A stretch of 64,000 nt of DNA, taken from contig JAAWDG010000017.1 in the NCBI GenBank assembly GCA_022793655.1, positions 62,001 to 126,000 on the forward strand, read 5' to 3'. Of this stretch, positions 42,156-50,060 are shown one piece after another. Below the pieces are notes generated by a model, which searched no databases, was not told where the DNA came from, and saw nothing but the letters and a program-made list of their open reading frames with translations. The DNA comes from Clostridiales bacterium (GTDB taxonomy: Bacteria; Bacillota; Clostridia; Oscillospirales; CAG-272). Positions within the stretch are counted from its first letter, which is position 1; each line of letters opens with the position of its first letter. The position numbers were made by a program, and so were the translations under genes.

Positions 42156-42972
42156 AGTTTTTCTCGTAGACTGGCTCTGCATCCATTTCTTTTTTTACGT
42201 ACTGTATATGCGCATAACTATCCTCGGCTGCTGCACACATTTGCTCATATACTTCATCGCGCATTTGCTTCATAGCCTCTTTTTTGCCAAGCGCGGCATT
42301 CGGGAACACGGGTTCACCAATCACTACCGTAACCACCGGCGGCAAAAAGGAGAGAATCTTTCGTTTGTGATAGGTCACCGTAAACGGAACCGCCGGTACA
42401 CCAAACCGATATGGATAGGTAAAAGCGGCTTCGCTAAAGGGTCTAATTTTATTGTAATAAGGCCAAATATGCGCCTCGGGATATATCGCAATGGCATGAC
42501 CCCGTTTTAGGCGCCGCCGAATAGAATCCATAAATGAGCGCACATCCTTATAGGTTTCGGGCAGCGGCACCCCGCCCAGCGCCGGCACCACATGCTTGAT
42601 CACAGGTAAAGACACGGCGTCTCTTGCGGTAATCACATCACACCGTTTGGGAAAGGCTGCAATCGTCGGCAAAAAAGCGTCAATCACATTCTGCGTATGA
42701 TTGCCATACAAAAAACAGCCGCCCCGCAGCTTTAATATAACACTTCGGTTTTTCACCCGCACGCCGTGAAATACTCTGCTGTAAATCCAGCCTATCGGCG
42801 TAGCAACCGCCCGATACAAAAGCCAAGCCACCGGCCTTTTGACCAAAGAAGACGGCTCATAGAACTGAGCGCCTGTTATTCCCTTGGGCTTGGTTATATT
42901 TCGGGTCATTGCAAAATCGTCTTGCAATTCGTCTGTATAATAGACAACTCTTTTTTGAAAAAAATAATTCAT
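42148..42972 (-). CDS. Lysophospholipid/glycerolipid acyltransferase (PlsC-like)
   Basis: A 274-residue acyltransferase. The family blocks are GNHTQNVIDAF (an HX4D variant with aspartate five residues on), then AVSLPVIKHVVPALGGVPLP and YPEAHIWPYYNKIRPF in place of the usual FPEGTRS. The N-terminal RVVYYTDELQDDFA is shared with clostridial relatives as I remember them. A TTGAAA/17 bp/TATAAT promoter at 42983-43011 ends about 10 bases upstream of the ATG at 42972, so that start, with nearly no leader, or a later one is more likely than 43011. Confidence 0.82.
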   Translation of the reverse strand: MNYFFQKRVVYYTDELQDDFAMTRNITKPKGITGAQFYEPSSLVKRPVAWLLYRAVATPIGWIYSRVFHGVRVKNRSVILKLRGGCFLYGNHTQNVIDAFLPTIAAFPKRCDVITARDAVSLPVIKHVVPALGGVPLPETYKDVRSFMDSIRRRLKRGHAIAIYPEAHIWPYYNKIRPFSEAAFTYPYRFGVPAVPFTVTYHKRKILSFLPPVVTVVIGEPVFPNAALGKKEAMKQMRDEVYEQMCAAAEDSYAHIQYVKKEMDAEPVYEKNYE

Positions 42973-42982
42973 CACAAAATGT

Positions 42983-43011
42983 ATTATAAATGATTGAATC
43001 TCATTTTTCAA
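42983..43011 (-). promoter_or_regulatory. Sigma-A promoter for the acyltransferase gene
   Basis: On the minus strand TTGAAA (43011-43006), 17 bp, TATAAT (42988-42983). The expected transcript start is within about four bases of the ATG at 42972. Confidence 0.7.
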
Positions 43012-43120
43012 TATTGACTATAAAAAAGACGTAGTATATAATAAATTTAGATATTTAGTGAATAAAGCTTTTAACATTTAATAAGAATAAACAATAACTT
43101 CCATTAAAGAATCAAAACAT

Positions 43121-43603
43121 ATGGTTACATTTAGAAAATTTACCGAATTTCCAAGAGGCACTTTATACGATATTATAAAAGATGCATATGCCTATGATAC
43201 CCGAAATAAAGTACTATGGGATCAAAACTGGCATGAATCAGATGATTTTTTCTATGACAATCCGCATATCGCGGATCGATATGGACTCGTGACATGTGTC
43301 GATAACATGCCGATTGGTTTTGTCACCTGGGACCCAAGACGCAGACCCGAATATGTTGAAATTGGTCACAATGGCGTTCGAGATGCCTATAAAAGAAAAG
43401 GCTATGGACGCATGCAGCTGCAAGAGGCCATACGCCGGATCAAAGAATATGAAGGACTGCGGCGGATCATTGTATGTACAAACAGTGGCTTGGCGGCACC
43501 CAAAAATTATGAAAGCTGCGGCTTTACGCTCTATGATCGAAAAGCAAATCATTCGTCAAGCGCCTATACAGGCGATTATCTCTATTATGAAATCATTCTT
43601 TAA
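43121..43603 (+). CDS. GNAT-family N-acetyltransferase
   Basis: A 160-residue acetyltransferase. The CoA-binding motif A is VEIGHNGVRDAYKRKGYGRMQLQEA, and motif B includes ICTNSGLAAPKNYESCGF in slightly altered form (IVCTNSGLAAPKNYE). The acceptor substrate is unknown. No strong RBS precedes the ATG. It lies 41 bases before deoD on the same strand and may share its transcript. Confidence 0.85.
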   Translation: MVTFRKFTEFPRGTLYDIIKDAYAYDTRNKVLWDQNWHESDDFFYDNPHIADRYGLVTCVDNMPIGFVTWDPRRRPEYVEIGHNGVRDAYKRKGYGRMQLQEAIRRIKEYEGLRRIIVCTNSGLAAPKNYESCGFTLYDRKANHSSSAYTGDYLYYEIIL

Positions 43604-43644
43604 ATAAATTTTGGTAAAAAGCTAACAAGAAAGGCGGCACCCCT

Positions 43645-44409
43645 ATGCAGAACCCTTACCCCACCCCTCATATCGATGCAAAACCAGAAGACTTTGGCAA
43701 AACCGTTCTCATGCCCGGCGATCCACTGCGTTCCAAATGGATTGCTGAACATTTCTTTGAAAAACCGGTGCTTATTAATAATGTGCGCGGTGTGCAGGGC
43801 TATACCGGATTTTATAAAGGGTTCAAACTATCCGTCATGGCCTCGGGCATGGGGATGCCTTCGATGGGCATTTATTCGTATGAACTTTTTAACATCTTCG
43901 ACGTTGACAATATTATACGCGTTGGCTCGGCCGGCGCCATGAGCCCTCAAGTCAAGGTACGCGATATTGTGTTAGCGCAATCAGCCGCCACCGATTCTAA
44001 CTATGCGCATCAATTTAAAACCGAAGGCACTTTAGCCCCCACGGCGAACTTTGAATTGCTGCGCATAGGTGCGAGCCAAGCCGAAAAAGCCGGCATAGCC
44101 CACCATGTAGGCAGTGTATTCACCTCAGATATATTCTACAGCGATCAAACAACCAATATAAACGATCCTCTTTCTCCAATCGCACGCTGGTCCCAAATGG
44201 GCGTGCTCTGTGTAGAAATGGAAACCGCCGCGCTCTATTTAAACGCGGCCCGCGCTGGAAAAAAAGCGCTTTCCATCCTCACTATTTCGGACAGTTTGAT
44301 CACCGGTGAGGCAACCTCTGCCGCCGAACGGCAAACCTCTTTCGCACAAATGATTGAATTAGCACTGCAAACAGCTGTCGAAATCGAAACAAGCAAATCC
44401 ACACGATAA
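43645..44409 (+). CDS. deoD: Purine-nucleoside phosphorylase (DeoD type)
   Basis: Phosphorolysis of purine (deoxy)nucleosides for salvage; usually hexameric. A 254-residue protein with PTPHIDAKPEDFGKTVLMPG at the start, phosphate-binding GDPLRSKWIAE, VMASGMGMPSMGIYS, IIRVGSAGAMSPQVKVRDIV and the purine-contacting VEMETAALYLNA. TISDSLITGE near the end holds the catalytic aspartate. AAGAAAGG precedes the ATG. Slightly longer than the usual 235 residues because of an extended C-terminus. Confidence 0.94.
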   Translation: MQNPYPTPHIDAKPEDFGKTVLMPGDPLRSKWIAEHFFEKPVLINNVRGVQGYTGFYKGFKLSVMASGMGMPSMGIYSYELFNIFDVDNIIRVGSAGAMSPQVKVRDIVLAQSAATDSNYAHQFKTEGTLAPTANFELLRIGASQAEKAGIAHHVGSVFTSDIFYSDQTTNINDPLSPIARWSQMGVLCVEMETAALYLNAARAGKKALSILTISDSLITGEATSAAERQTSFAQMIELALQTAVEIETSKSTR

Positions 44410-44446
44410 AAGCAGCGGCCCGCTGCAAGAAAGGCAGGACCTTGAT

Positions 44447-46603
44447 ATGTCCATCCTCTATGAGCAAGATAAATTTATCATCGAAACCCAAAACACTGCC
44501 TATGTATTCAAACTTTTCGATCATCGCTTTCCTGTGCATCTTTACTATGGAAACAGGAAACAAGCATATACCGACGAAATTCCAAAGCACTACCGTTCTT
44601 TTTCACCTTATTATGAAAAATATGGCATGGTCTTTTCACCCGACTGCGCACTTAGTGAATGTCCTTTCTTTGGTCATGGTGATTTTAGAACAGCCGCCAT
44701 CAAAATCCGTAACCAAGACGGCAACAGCGTGACCTCGTTTGCATACGAAAAACACGAAATTATACAAGGACGCCGAACGCCAAAAGGGTTGCCCTTCGCC
44801 GAGCCGGACGAAAACACACAAACACTGATTGTTTATATGAAAGACAACGTCACTGAATGCGCGCTTTCATTATATTATACCGTCTTCGCCGATAAGGACG
44901 TGATTACAAGATCATTCACCCTACATAACAAAGGAACGCAAATCGTCAAAATCGAAAAAGCGATGTCCTTAACATTAGATATCGAACAAGGCGATTTTGA
45001 CTTCATCACTTTATATGGCGGCCATGCCGCCGAACGACATTACCAAAGAGAACATGTTGGCTTTGGCATGCAGGGCGTGTGTTCCCGCCGGGGAGCCTCT
45101 AGCCACCAGTTCAATCCCTTTATGGCTGTATGTGAGCATACAGCCGATGAAGACCATGGTCTTGTATATGGTTTCAATTTCGTCTACAGCGGCAGCTTTT
45201 TAAATGAAATTGAAAAGGATCCGAATGGACGCATTCGCATACAAACCGGTCTTGGCGAAGAAAATTTTGGCTTTCTTTTGCATCCCTCTCAATCCTTTGA
45301 CGCGCCAGAAGCCGTGATGACCTGCTCACACGAAGGGCTGGGTGGCCTGTCGGTTCGTTTTCACCGTTTCATTCGCGCGCACATTCTGCCAAAAGACCCC
45401 TATATTCCCCGTCCGGTCGTACTCAATACGTGGGAGGCCTCTTATTTCGATATTGATCAAGACGAAATGCTGCGCTATGCCAAAGCCGCAGCCGACTGCG
45501 GCATTGATATGTTGGTCATGGATGACGGTTGGTTCGGTAAGCGAGACGATGATACCACCAGCTTAGGCGACTGGTTCGTCCATAAAAAGAAATTTCCTGA
45601 TGGTCTTGCGCCTTTGATTCAGAAAATCAAAGAAACGGGTCTAAAATTCGGTATCTGGATTGAACCGGAAATGGTCAATCCGCACAGTGAATTATACCAA
45701 AAACATCCCGAATGGTGCTTGCAGGCGCCGGGGCGGGAACTGCTTCTCTCAAGGCATCAGTTAGTGCTTGATTTCGCTAATCCCGAAGTGATTGATTATT
45801 TAGAAGAACTCTTTGAAAAAACGCTCGGCCCCTTGGATATCGACTATATTAAATGGGACATGAACCGCCACATGTGTTCGGTCGCCTCCCCTTGCTTGCC
45901 GGCCGAACAGCAGGATGAAACTTCCTTTCGCTATATGTTAGGCGTATATCGTCTCTTCCGTTGGTTCCACAAGCGATTCCCGCAGGTCATGATTGAAAAC
46001 TGCTCGGGGGGCGGCGGGCGATATGACCTTGGTATGATGAAATATTCCACGCAAATCTGGACCAGTGATATGACCGGACCCAAACAGAGAATTTTCATTC
46101 AGCACGGCTCAGCACTCGCTTATCCGCCTTGTGTCATGAGCTGTCACGTTTCTGATTTTAATGGATTGACCAATGATTCCCGCACGTTAGATTTCGCCTT
46201 TCGTGTAGCAACCGGCGGCGTATTGGGCTATGAAATGAAGCTACCTGACATGTCGACAGAGGTAAAAGACACGATTGCCGCACAAATTCAAGAATACCGC
46301 CGCTATGAACCGCTCATCGTAAGCGGCGACTTCTACTGCGTTCACAATCCTATAGACTCCCCGTATTATTCTTATTATTTTATCAGTCCTGACAAAGATG
46401 AAATTTTAGCTGTTTGTCTGCAAGCCGAAGCAAGGCCGGCCGAAACACTGACGATGTTTTTCGGGGTGCCTGGGGAAGCCCTATACAAAGAAGAAAAAAC
46501 AGGCAAGGAATATACAGGCCGTGCCTTAAATACAGGTTTTTCTTTCGATACAAAACCAGAAGCACACTCATACTGCCTATTTCATTTTAAAAGAATTCGT
46601 TAA
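44447..46603 (+). CDS. GH36 alpha-galactosidase
   Basis: A 718-residue cytoplasmic enzyme that removes terminal alpha-galactose from oligosaccharides such as raffinose or melibiose. After an N-terminal beta-supersandwich, the barrel shows LNTWEASYFDIDQDEMLRYA, LVMDDGWFGKRDDDT, FGIWIEPEMVNP, the nucleophile in YIKWDMNRHM, the loop ENCSGGGGRYDLGMM and the acid/base in TSDMTGP. Length and motifs fit the bacterial 720-residue subgroup. There is no signal peptide. RBS AGAAAGGCAGG precedes the ATG. It follows deoD by 37 bases and may be co-transcribed, although no sugar transporter is near. Confidence 0.95.
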   Translation: MSILYEQDKFIIETQNTAYVFKLFDHRFPVHLYYGNRKQAYTDEIPKHYRSFSPYYEKYGMVFSPDCALSECPFFGHGDFRTAAIKIRNQDGNSVTSFAYEKHEIIQGRRTPKGLPFAEPDENTQTLIVYMKDNVTECALSLYYTVFADKDVITRSFTLHNKGTQIVKIEKAMSLTLDIEQGDFDFITLYGGHAAERHYQREHVGFGMQGVCSRRGASSHQFNPFMAVCEHTADEDHGLVYGFNFVYSGSFLNEIEKDPNGRIRIQTGLGEENFGFLLHPSQSFDAPEAVMTCSHEGLGGLSVRFHRFIRAHILPKDPYIPRPVVLNTWEASYFDIDQDEMLRYAKAAADCGIDMLVMDDGWFGKRDDDTTSLGDWFVHKKKFPDGLAPLIQKIKETGLKFGIWIEPEMVNPHSELYQKHPEWCLQAPGRELLLSRHQLVLDFANPEVIDYLEELFEKTLGPLDIDYIKWDMNRHMCSVASPCLPAEQQDETSFRYMLGVYRLFRWFHKRFPQVMIENCSGGGGRYDLGMMKYSTQIWTSDMTGPKQRIFIQHGSALAYPPCVMSCHVSDFNGLTNDSRTLDFAFRVATGGVLGYEMKLPDMSTEVKDTIAAQIQEYRRYEPLIVSGDFYCVHNPIDSPYYSYYFISPDKDEILAVCLQAEARPAETLTMFFGVPGEALYKEEKTGKEYTGRALNTGFSFDTKPEAHSYCLFHFKRIR

Positions 46604-46604
46604 T

Positions 46605-46636
46605 ACGAGTTGGTTCACGCAAGTTGCCCAACTCGT
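46605..46636 (+). terminator. Hairpin after the GH36 gene
   Basis: ACGAGTTGG (46605-46613) pairs with CCAACTCGT (46628-46636). GAAAAAATC follows rather than a T-run, so termination is uncertain. Confidence 0.4.
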
Positions 46637-46700
46637 GAAAAAATCACCAATTGTTAGAACAAAGTTTCTCTTGCTTTTAAAATAAATTTTAAAGAAAGAT

Positions 46701-48107
46701 ATGGTCAAAACTATGAAATACGACGTAATCATCATCGGCGCAGGCCCCTCGGGCATTTTTACCGCGCTCGAAATGATAAAAAAAGGATCAAAAAAGAAAA
46801 TTGTCATTGTCGAAAAAGGACAGCCAGTCGAAAAACGTCGCTGTCCAAAATACAAAACCGGACAATGCATGAATTGTCAGCCATTTTGCCACATTACCAC
46901 CGGTTTTTCGGGTGCTGGTGCTTTTTCTGACGGTAAATTATCACTGCACTATGAAGTAGGGGGCGATCTGCCTCAGCTGCTCGGCGCGGAATTTATGCAA
47001 AACATGATTGACTACACCGACTCTATCTACCTTGAATTTGGTGCCGACACGCATATTGAGGGAGTTTCCAATCCTGAAAAAGTCAAACAAATCCGCAAAA
47101 AAGCGATTACAGCCGGTTTAAAATTAGTCGACTGTCCCATTCGCCATTTAGGAACCGAAAAAGCCCAGCAGCTTTACTATGATATTGAGCAATTTTTGCT
47201 CGACAAAGGCGTTGAGATTCTGTTTGGCTGCGACTGTACCGATCTTGTTGTAAAAGACATGGTATGTACGGGTGCCTCTTTTGTACGCCTTTCTTCGGGT
47301 GAGCATTTCACGTTAGAAGGCGAACACATTGTTGTGGCAACCGGCCGCAAAGGGGCCGACTGGCTGGAGGCACTCTGTCGAGAACACGACATTGCGCATC
47401 AGCCCGGCACGGTCGATATCGGCGTACGCGTCGAGGTCCGCAATGAAGTCATGGAAGAGGTCAACGAGGTTCTCTATGAATCCAAACTTATTGGCTATCC
47501 GGCTCCTTTTAAAAACAAAGTGCGCACTTTCTGTCAAAATCCAGGTGGTTTTGTCAGTCAGGAAAATTATGATAATAATTTGGCCGTTGTCAATGGGCAC
47601 AGCTATAAAGAAATGAAAAGCGATAATACCAACCTTGCCATTCTCTGCTCGCATAATTTCACCTATCCGTTTAACCAACCCATTGCCTATGCGCAAAAGG
47701 TAGGCGAGCTCACCAACATGCTGGCAAACGGGCATATCTTGGTACAGCGTTACGGCGATATTTTAGATGGCAAACGCACGTGGGAAAAAGAACTTGCTCA
47801 GTCTAATGTCAAGCCCACCATTCCCGATGCGGTAGCCGGCGATATTACCGCGGCTATGCCCTATCGCTCATTAACCAACATCATTCATTTTATCAAAGCG
47901 ATGGATCATGTTGTACCTGGTTTTGCCGCCACTGAAACCCTTTTGTATTCGCCTGAGTTAAAATTCTATTCAAACCGCATTAAAATGGATGAAGATTTAC
48001 ATACCAATATCAAAGGACTTTACTGCCTTGGCGACAGTTCCGGCTGGACCAGAGGGCTTATGATGGCCTCGGCCATGGGCGTTGTAATGGGCAGAAAGCT
48101 AGTATAG
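46701..48107 (+). CDS. FAD-dependent oxidoreductase (COG2509-like)
   Basis: A 468-residue flavoprotein. The FAD-binding dinucleotide motif is VIIIGAGPSGIFTALEMI, a second glycine motif is HIVVATGRKGADW, and the C-terminal flavin contact is GLYCLGDSSGWTRGLMMASAMG. The segment CPKYKTGQCMNCQPFCHITTG carries four cysteines and one His and is characteristic of this uncharacterized dehydrogenase group. Substrate and partner are unknown. Two in-frame starts (46701 and 46713) are possible; neither has an ideally spaced RBS. Confidence 0.88.
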   Translation: MVKTMKYDVIIIGAGPSGIFTALEMIKKGSKKKIVIVEKGQPVEKRRCPKYKTGQCMNCQPFCHITTGFSGAGAFSDGKLSLHYEVGGDLPQLLGAEFMQNMIDYTDSIYLEFGADTHIEGVSNPEKVKQIRKKAITAGLKLVDCPIRHLGTEKAQQLYYDIEQFLLDKGVEILFGCDCTDLVVKDMVCTGASFVRLSSGEHFTLEGEHIVVATGRKGADWLEALCREHDIAHQPGTVDIGVRVEVRNEVMEEVNEVLYESKLIGYPAPFKNKVRTFCQNPGGFVSQENYDNNLAVVNGHSYKEMKSDNTNLAILCSHNFTYPFNQPIAYAQKVGELTNMLANGHILVQRYGDILDGKRTWEKELAQSNVKPTIPDAVAGDITAAMPYRSLTNIIHFIKAMDHVVPGFAATETLLYSPELKFYSNRIKMDEDLHTNIKGLYCLGDSSGWTRGLMMASAMGVVMGRKLV

Positions 48108-48227
48108 ACTTTCTTTTTTCTTACATGTTACTGAATTGATTCAACAGCGCTTTTGCTGATTTCACGTTAAAGCACAGCGTAAGCCATGTATCATTAGAAC
48201 ATCTAAAACTAATTTATGGAGAACAAA

Positions 48228-48590
48228 ATGGAACTAACAAAAATTAAAAAAAATGGCATTGTTTGTGCAGTTGTCAAAAGCGGCGCCGTTGTTATTGCAG
48301 ATGCGCAATCTGCTTTAGATCTGCTAATGGCAGCGAAATATGAGCTGGGAACACAGAATATTATCATCAATAAAAAGCTTGTTACGGAGGATTTCTTCGT
48401 TCTTAGCAAAGGGCTTGCCGGAGAAATTTTACAGAAGTATGTGAATTATCAAGGCCGAATCGCCATTTATGGTGATTATTCACACTATACAAGTAAACCG
48501 CTAAAAGATTTTATTTATGAAAGCAACCAAGGAAAAGACGTATTTTTTGTTGCCACAGAAGAAGAAGCGCTTGACATGCTCACCCGATAA
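48228..48590 (+). CDS. DUF4180 family protein
   Basis: A 120-residue soluble protein matching DUF4180 as I recall it: an alternating beta/alpha pattern with DAQSALDLLMAAKYELGTQNIIINKKLVTEDFF and VNYQGRIAIYGDYSHYTSKPLKDFIYES. The function is unknown. TGGAGAAC before the ATG at 48228 sets the start; an in-frame ATG at 48216 is the alternative. A hairpin (48635-48662) follows in the gap before the aro operon. Confidence 0.82.
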   Translation: MELTKIKKNGIVCAVVKSGAVVIADAQSALDLLMAAKYELGTQNIIINKKLVTEDFFVLSKGLAGEILQKYVNYQGRIAIYGDYSHYTSKPLKDFIYESNQGKDVFFVATEEEALDMLTR

Positions 48591-48634
48591 ATCCCCCGCT
48601 TGTTCAAAGCAAGATTCCTTAGAAAGAAAAATCT

Positions 48635-48662
48635 GGCAGTTATCCGATAATGGGTAACTGCC
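48635..48662. terminator. Hairpin between the DUF4180 gene and the aro promoter
   Basis: GGCAGTTATCC (48635-48645) pairs with GGGTAACTGCC (48652-48662) with one G-T pair. It is T-rich only on the minus strand side, so its use for the + strand gene is uncertain. Confidence 0.45.
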
Positions 48663-48713
48663 GCTTTGCTATTCTATAGCATGCCACAAAATGTAGCGTT
48701 CTGAAACAAATTC

Positions 48714-48742
48714 TTGACAATTTCCCGGTTCGGTGCTATACT
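48714..48742 (+). promoter_or_regulatory. Consensus sigma-A promoter of the aro operon
   Basis: TTGACA (48714-48719), 17 bp, TATACT (48737-48742). The transcript should start near 48749, 20 bases before the leader-peptide ORF. Confidence 0.88.
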
Positions 48743-48769
48743 GAAAAAAATGAAAGAAACACGAGAATA

Positions 48770-48838
48770 ATGATGGGAACGAAACGATTTATGGGCGCAT
48801 ATTATTTCTTTCGCTTTACTTACGCAGGTGTACAGTAA
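48770..48838 (+). CDS. Tyr/Phe-rich leader peptide of the aro operon
   Basis: A 22-codon ORF starting at ATG ATG (48770 or 48773) and ending TAA at 48836-48838. Its middle reads YYFFRFTY (48800-48823), so six of eight consecutive codons are Tyr or Phe, and another Phe is at codon 7. This resembles pheL-type leader peptides, where ribosomes stall at aromatic codons when charged tRNA is scarce. The RBS is weak (GAGAATA just upstream). It lies between a sigma-A promoter and an intrinsic terminator, in front of genes for the shikimate and phenylalanine pathway. Overlapping RNA structures are described under the attenuator. Translation itself is inferred. Confidence 0.8.
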   Translation: MMGTKRFMGAYYFFRFTYAGVQ

Positions 48839-48925
48839 AGAAATTTGTGCTGCCGATGAACCGTCGTCAAGTCGTAAAAAAGATTGTATGGTAAGCCGCA
48901 CAGAAAACTGTGCGGCTTTTCTTTA
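48814..48925 (+). promoter_or_regulatory. Transcription attenuator of the aro operon
   Basis: Three mutually linked helices can be drawn. (1:2) CTTTACTTAC (48814-48823) with GTAC-AGTAAAG (48830-48840), covering the last aromatic codons. (Antiterminator) TTTGTGCTGC (48844-48853) with GCCGCACAGA (48895-48904), nine of ten pairs counting one wobble. (Terminator) AAGCCGCACAG (48893-48903), loop AAAA, CTGTGCGGCTT (48908-48918), then TTCTTTATT. The antiterminator uses the left arm of the terminator, so they exclude each other. A ribosome reaching the stop at 48836 would cover 48844-48853 and favour termination, while one stalled on Tyr/Phe codons leaves it free and favours read-through into aroB. 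Confidence 0.78.
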
Positions 48926-49007
48926 TTAGAAGTAGTCATCTATCACACGATTTATGCCTGTTACTGTTATCCATAGAAAAATCTGTTAGAAAGGTGTTCG
49001 CATTCTC

Positions 49008-50060
49008 ATGAATAAAGTGCATATCAACGCTTCAAAATCATATGATATACTCATTGAAAAAGGTCTTTTGCCCCACTGCGGGTCTTATATTAAAACTATC
49101 TGCAAAGCGCAAAGCATTTGCCTTGTCACCGACGATACAGTCGATGCACTGTATGCAGACACCGTGATACATTCTTTACAGATAGAGGGATTTCACACCG
49201 TTAAGTTTGTATTTGCCCACGGCGAAGAATCGAAAAACAGCGCCACCTATCTAAATCTAATCGATTACTTAGCACAAAACCACATCACCCGTACCGATGC
49301 CATTGTCGCGTTAGGGGGCGGCGTCGTTGGTGATCTTGCCGGTTTTGCAGCCGCCACCTTTTTACGAGGCATTTCCTTTATCCAGATACCCACTACCCTG
49401 CTTGCCTGTGTTGATTCCTCGGTTGGCGGCAAAACTGCGATTGATATTCAAGCGGGTAAAAACCTGCTCGGTGCATTTTATCAGCCCTCTCTTGTCCTCT
49501 GCGATCCGCTGACGCTGCGTACCCTGACCGACGAAATCTATCGGGACGGCTGTGCTGAAATCATCAAATATGCCATGATTACTGATGCTCACTTTTTCGA
49601 ACAGCTTAAGCAACAACCAGTCAAAGAGTGGGAAGAAGAGGTCATCAAACGCTGCGTCGAGATCAAGCGAGACGTTGTAATGCAAGATGAATTCGACAGG
49701 GGCCTTCGTGCTCTGCTGAATTTCGGACACACGATTGGCCACGCCATTGAAGCATGCAGTCAATTTCAAATTTCACATGGCCATGCCGTGGCTATTGGCA
49801 TGCATATCATCACCAAAGCAGCTGAAAACTTTGGCATTGCAGAAAAAGGCTGTACCGAAGCGCTTGAAAAGATACTCACTGCATACCATTTTCCGCTTGC
49901 TGTTACTTATTCGGATGAAGCTCTTTTCAAGGCAGCTCTACAAGATAAAAAAAGAGAGGGCGATTCCATCACACTGATCATTCCCACCCAAATAGGAACC
50001 TGCCGCATGCAACCGCTTCCCACTGAAAATCTGTTAGATTGGATTAAGCAAGGACGATGA
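49008..50060 (+). CDS. aroB: 3-dehydroquinate synthase
   Basis: Second step of the shikimate pathway: DAHP to 3-dehydroquinate, with NAD and a divalent metal. A 350-residue protein with FAHGEESKNSATYLNLIDYL, IVALGGGVVGDLAGFAAATFLRG (NAD binding), IQIPTTLLACVDSSVGGKTAID and the metal histidines in LLNFGHTIGHAIEA and ISHGHAVAIGM. AGAAAGGTG stands upstream of the ATG. First enzyme gene of the operon, 170 bases after the leader peptide. Its stop overlaps the aroA start (ATGA). Confidence 0.97.
   Translation: MNKVHINASKSYDILIEKGLLPHCGSYIKTICKAQSICLVTDDTVDALYADTVIHSLQIEGFHTVKFVFAHGEESKNSATYLNLIDYLAQNHITRTDAIVALGGGVVGDLAGFAAATFLRGISFIQIPTTLLACVDSSVGGKTAIDIQAGKNLLGAFYQPSLVLCDPLTLRTLTDEIYRDGCAEIIKYAMITDAHFFEQLKQQPVKEWEEEVIKRCVEIKRDVVMQDEFDRGLRALLNFGHTIGHAIEACSQFQISHGHAVAIGMHIITKAAENFGIAEKGCTEALEKILTAYHFPLAVTYSDEALFKAALQDKKREGDSITLIIPTQIGTCRMQPLPTENLLDWIKQGR

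Noticed and set aside
48750-48770. Six-codon ORF just before the aromatic leader ORF
   Set aside because: It has no RBS and no informative codons, and its stop overlaps the leader start; probably incidental, though coupling is possible.
48745-48925. aro leader as a T-box, 6S RNA or metabolite riboswitch
   Set aside because: No T-box consensus (AGGGTGGNACCGCG-like) or riboswitch core I know is present; the Tyr/Phe ORF and exclusive helices explain the region better.
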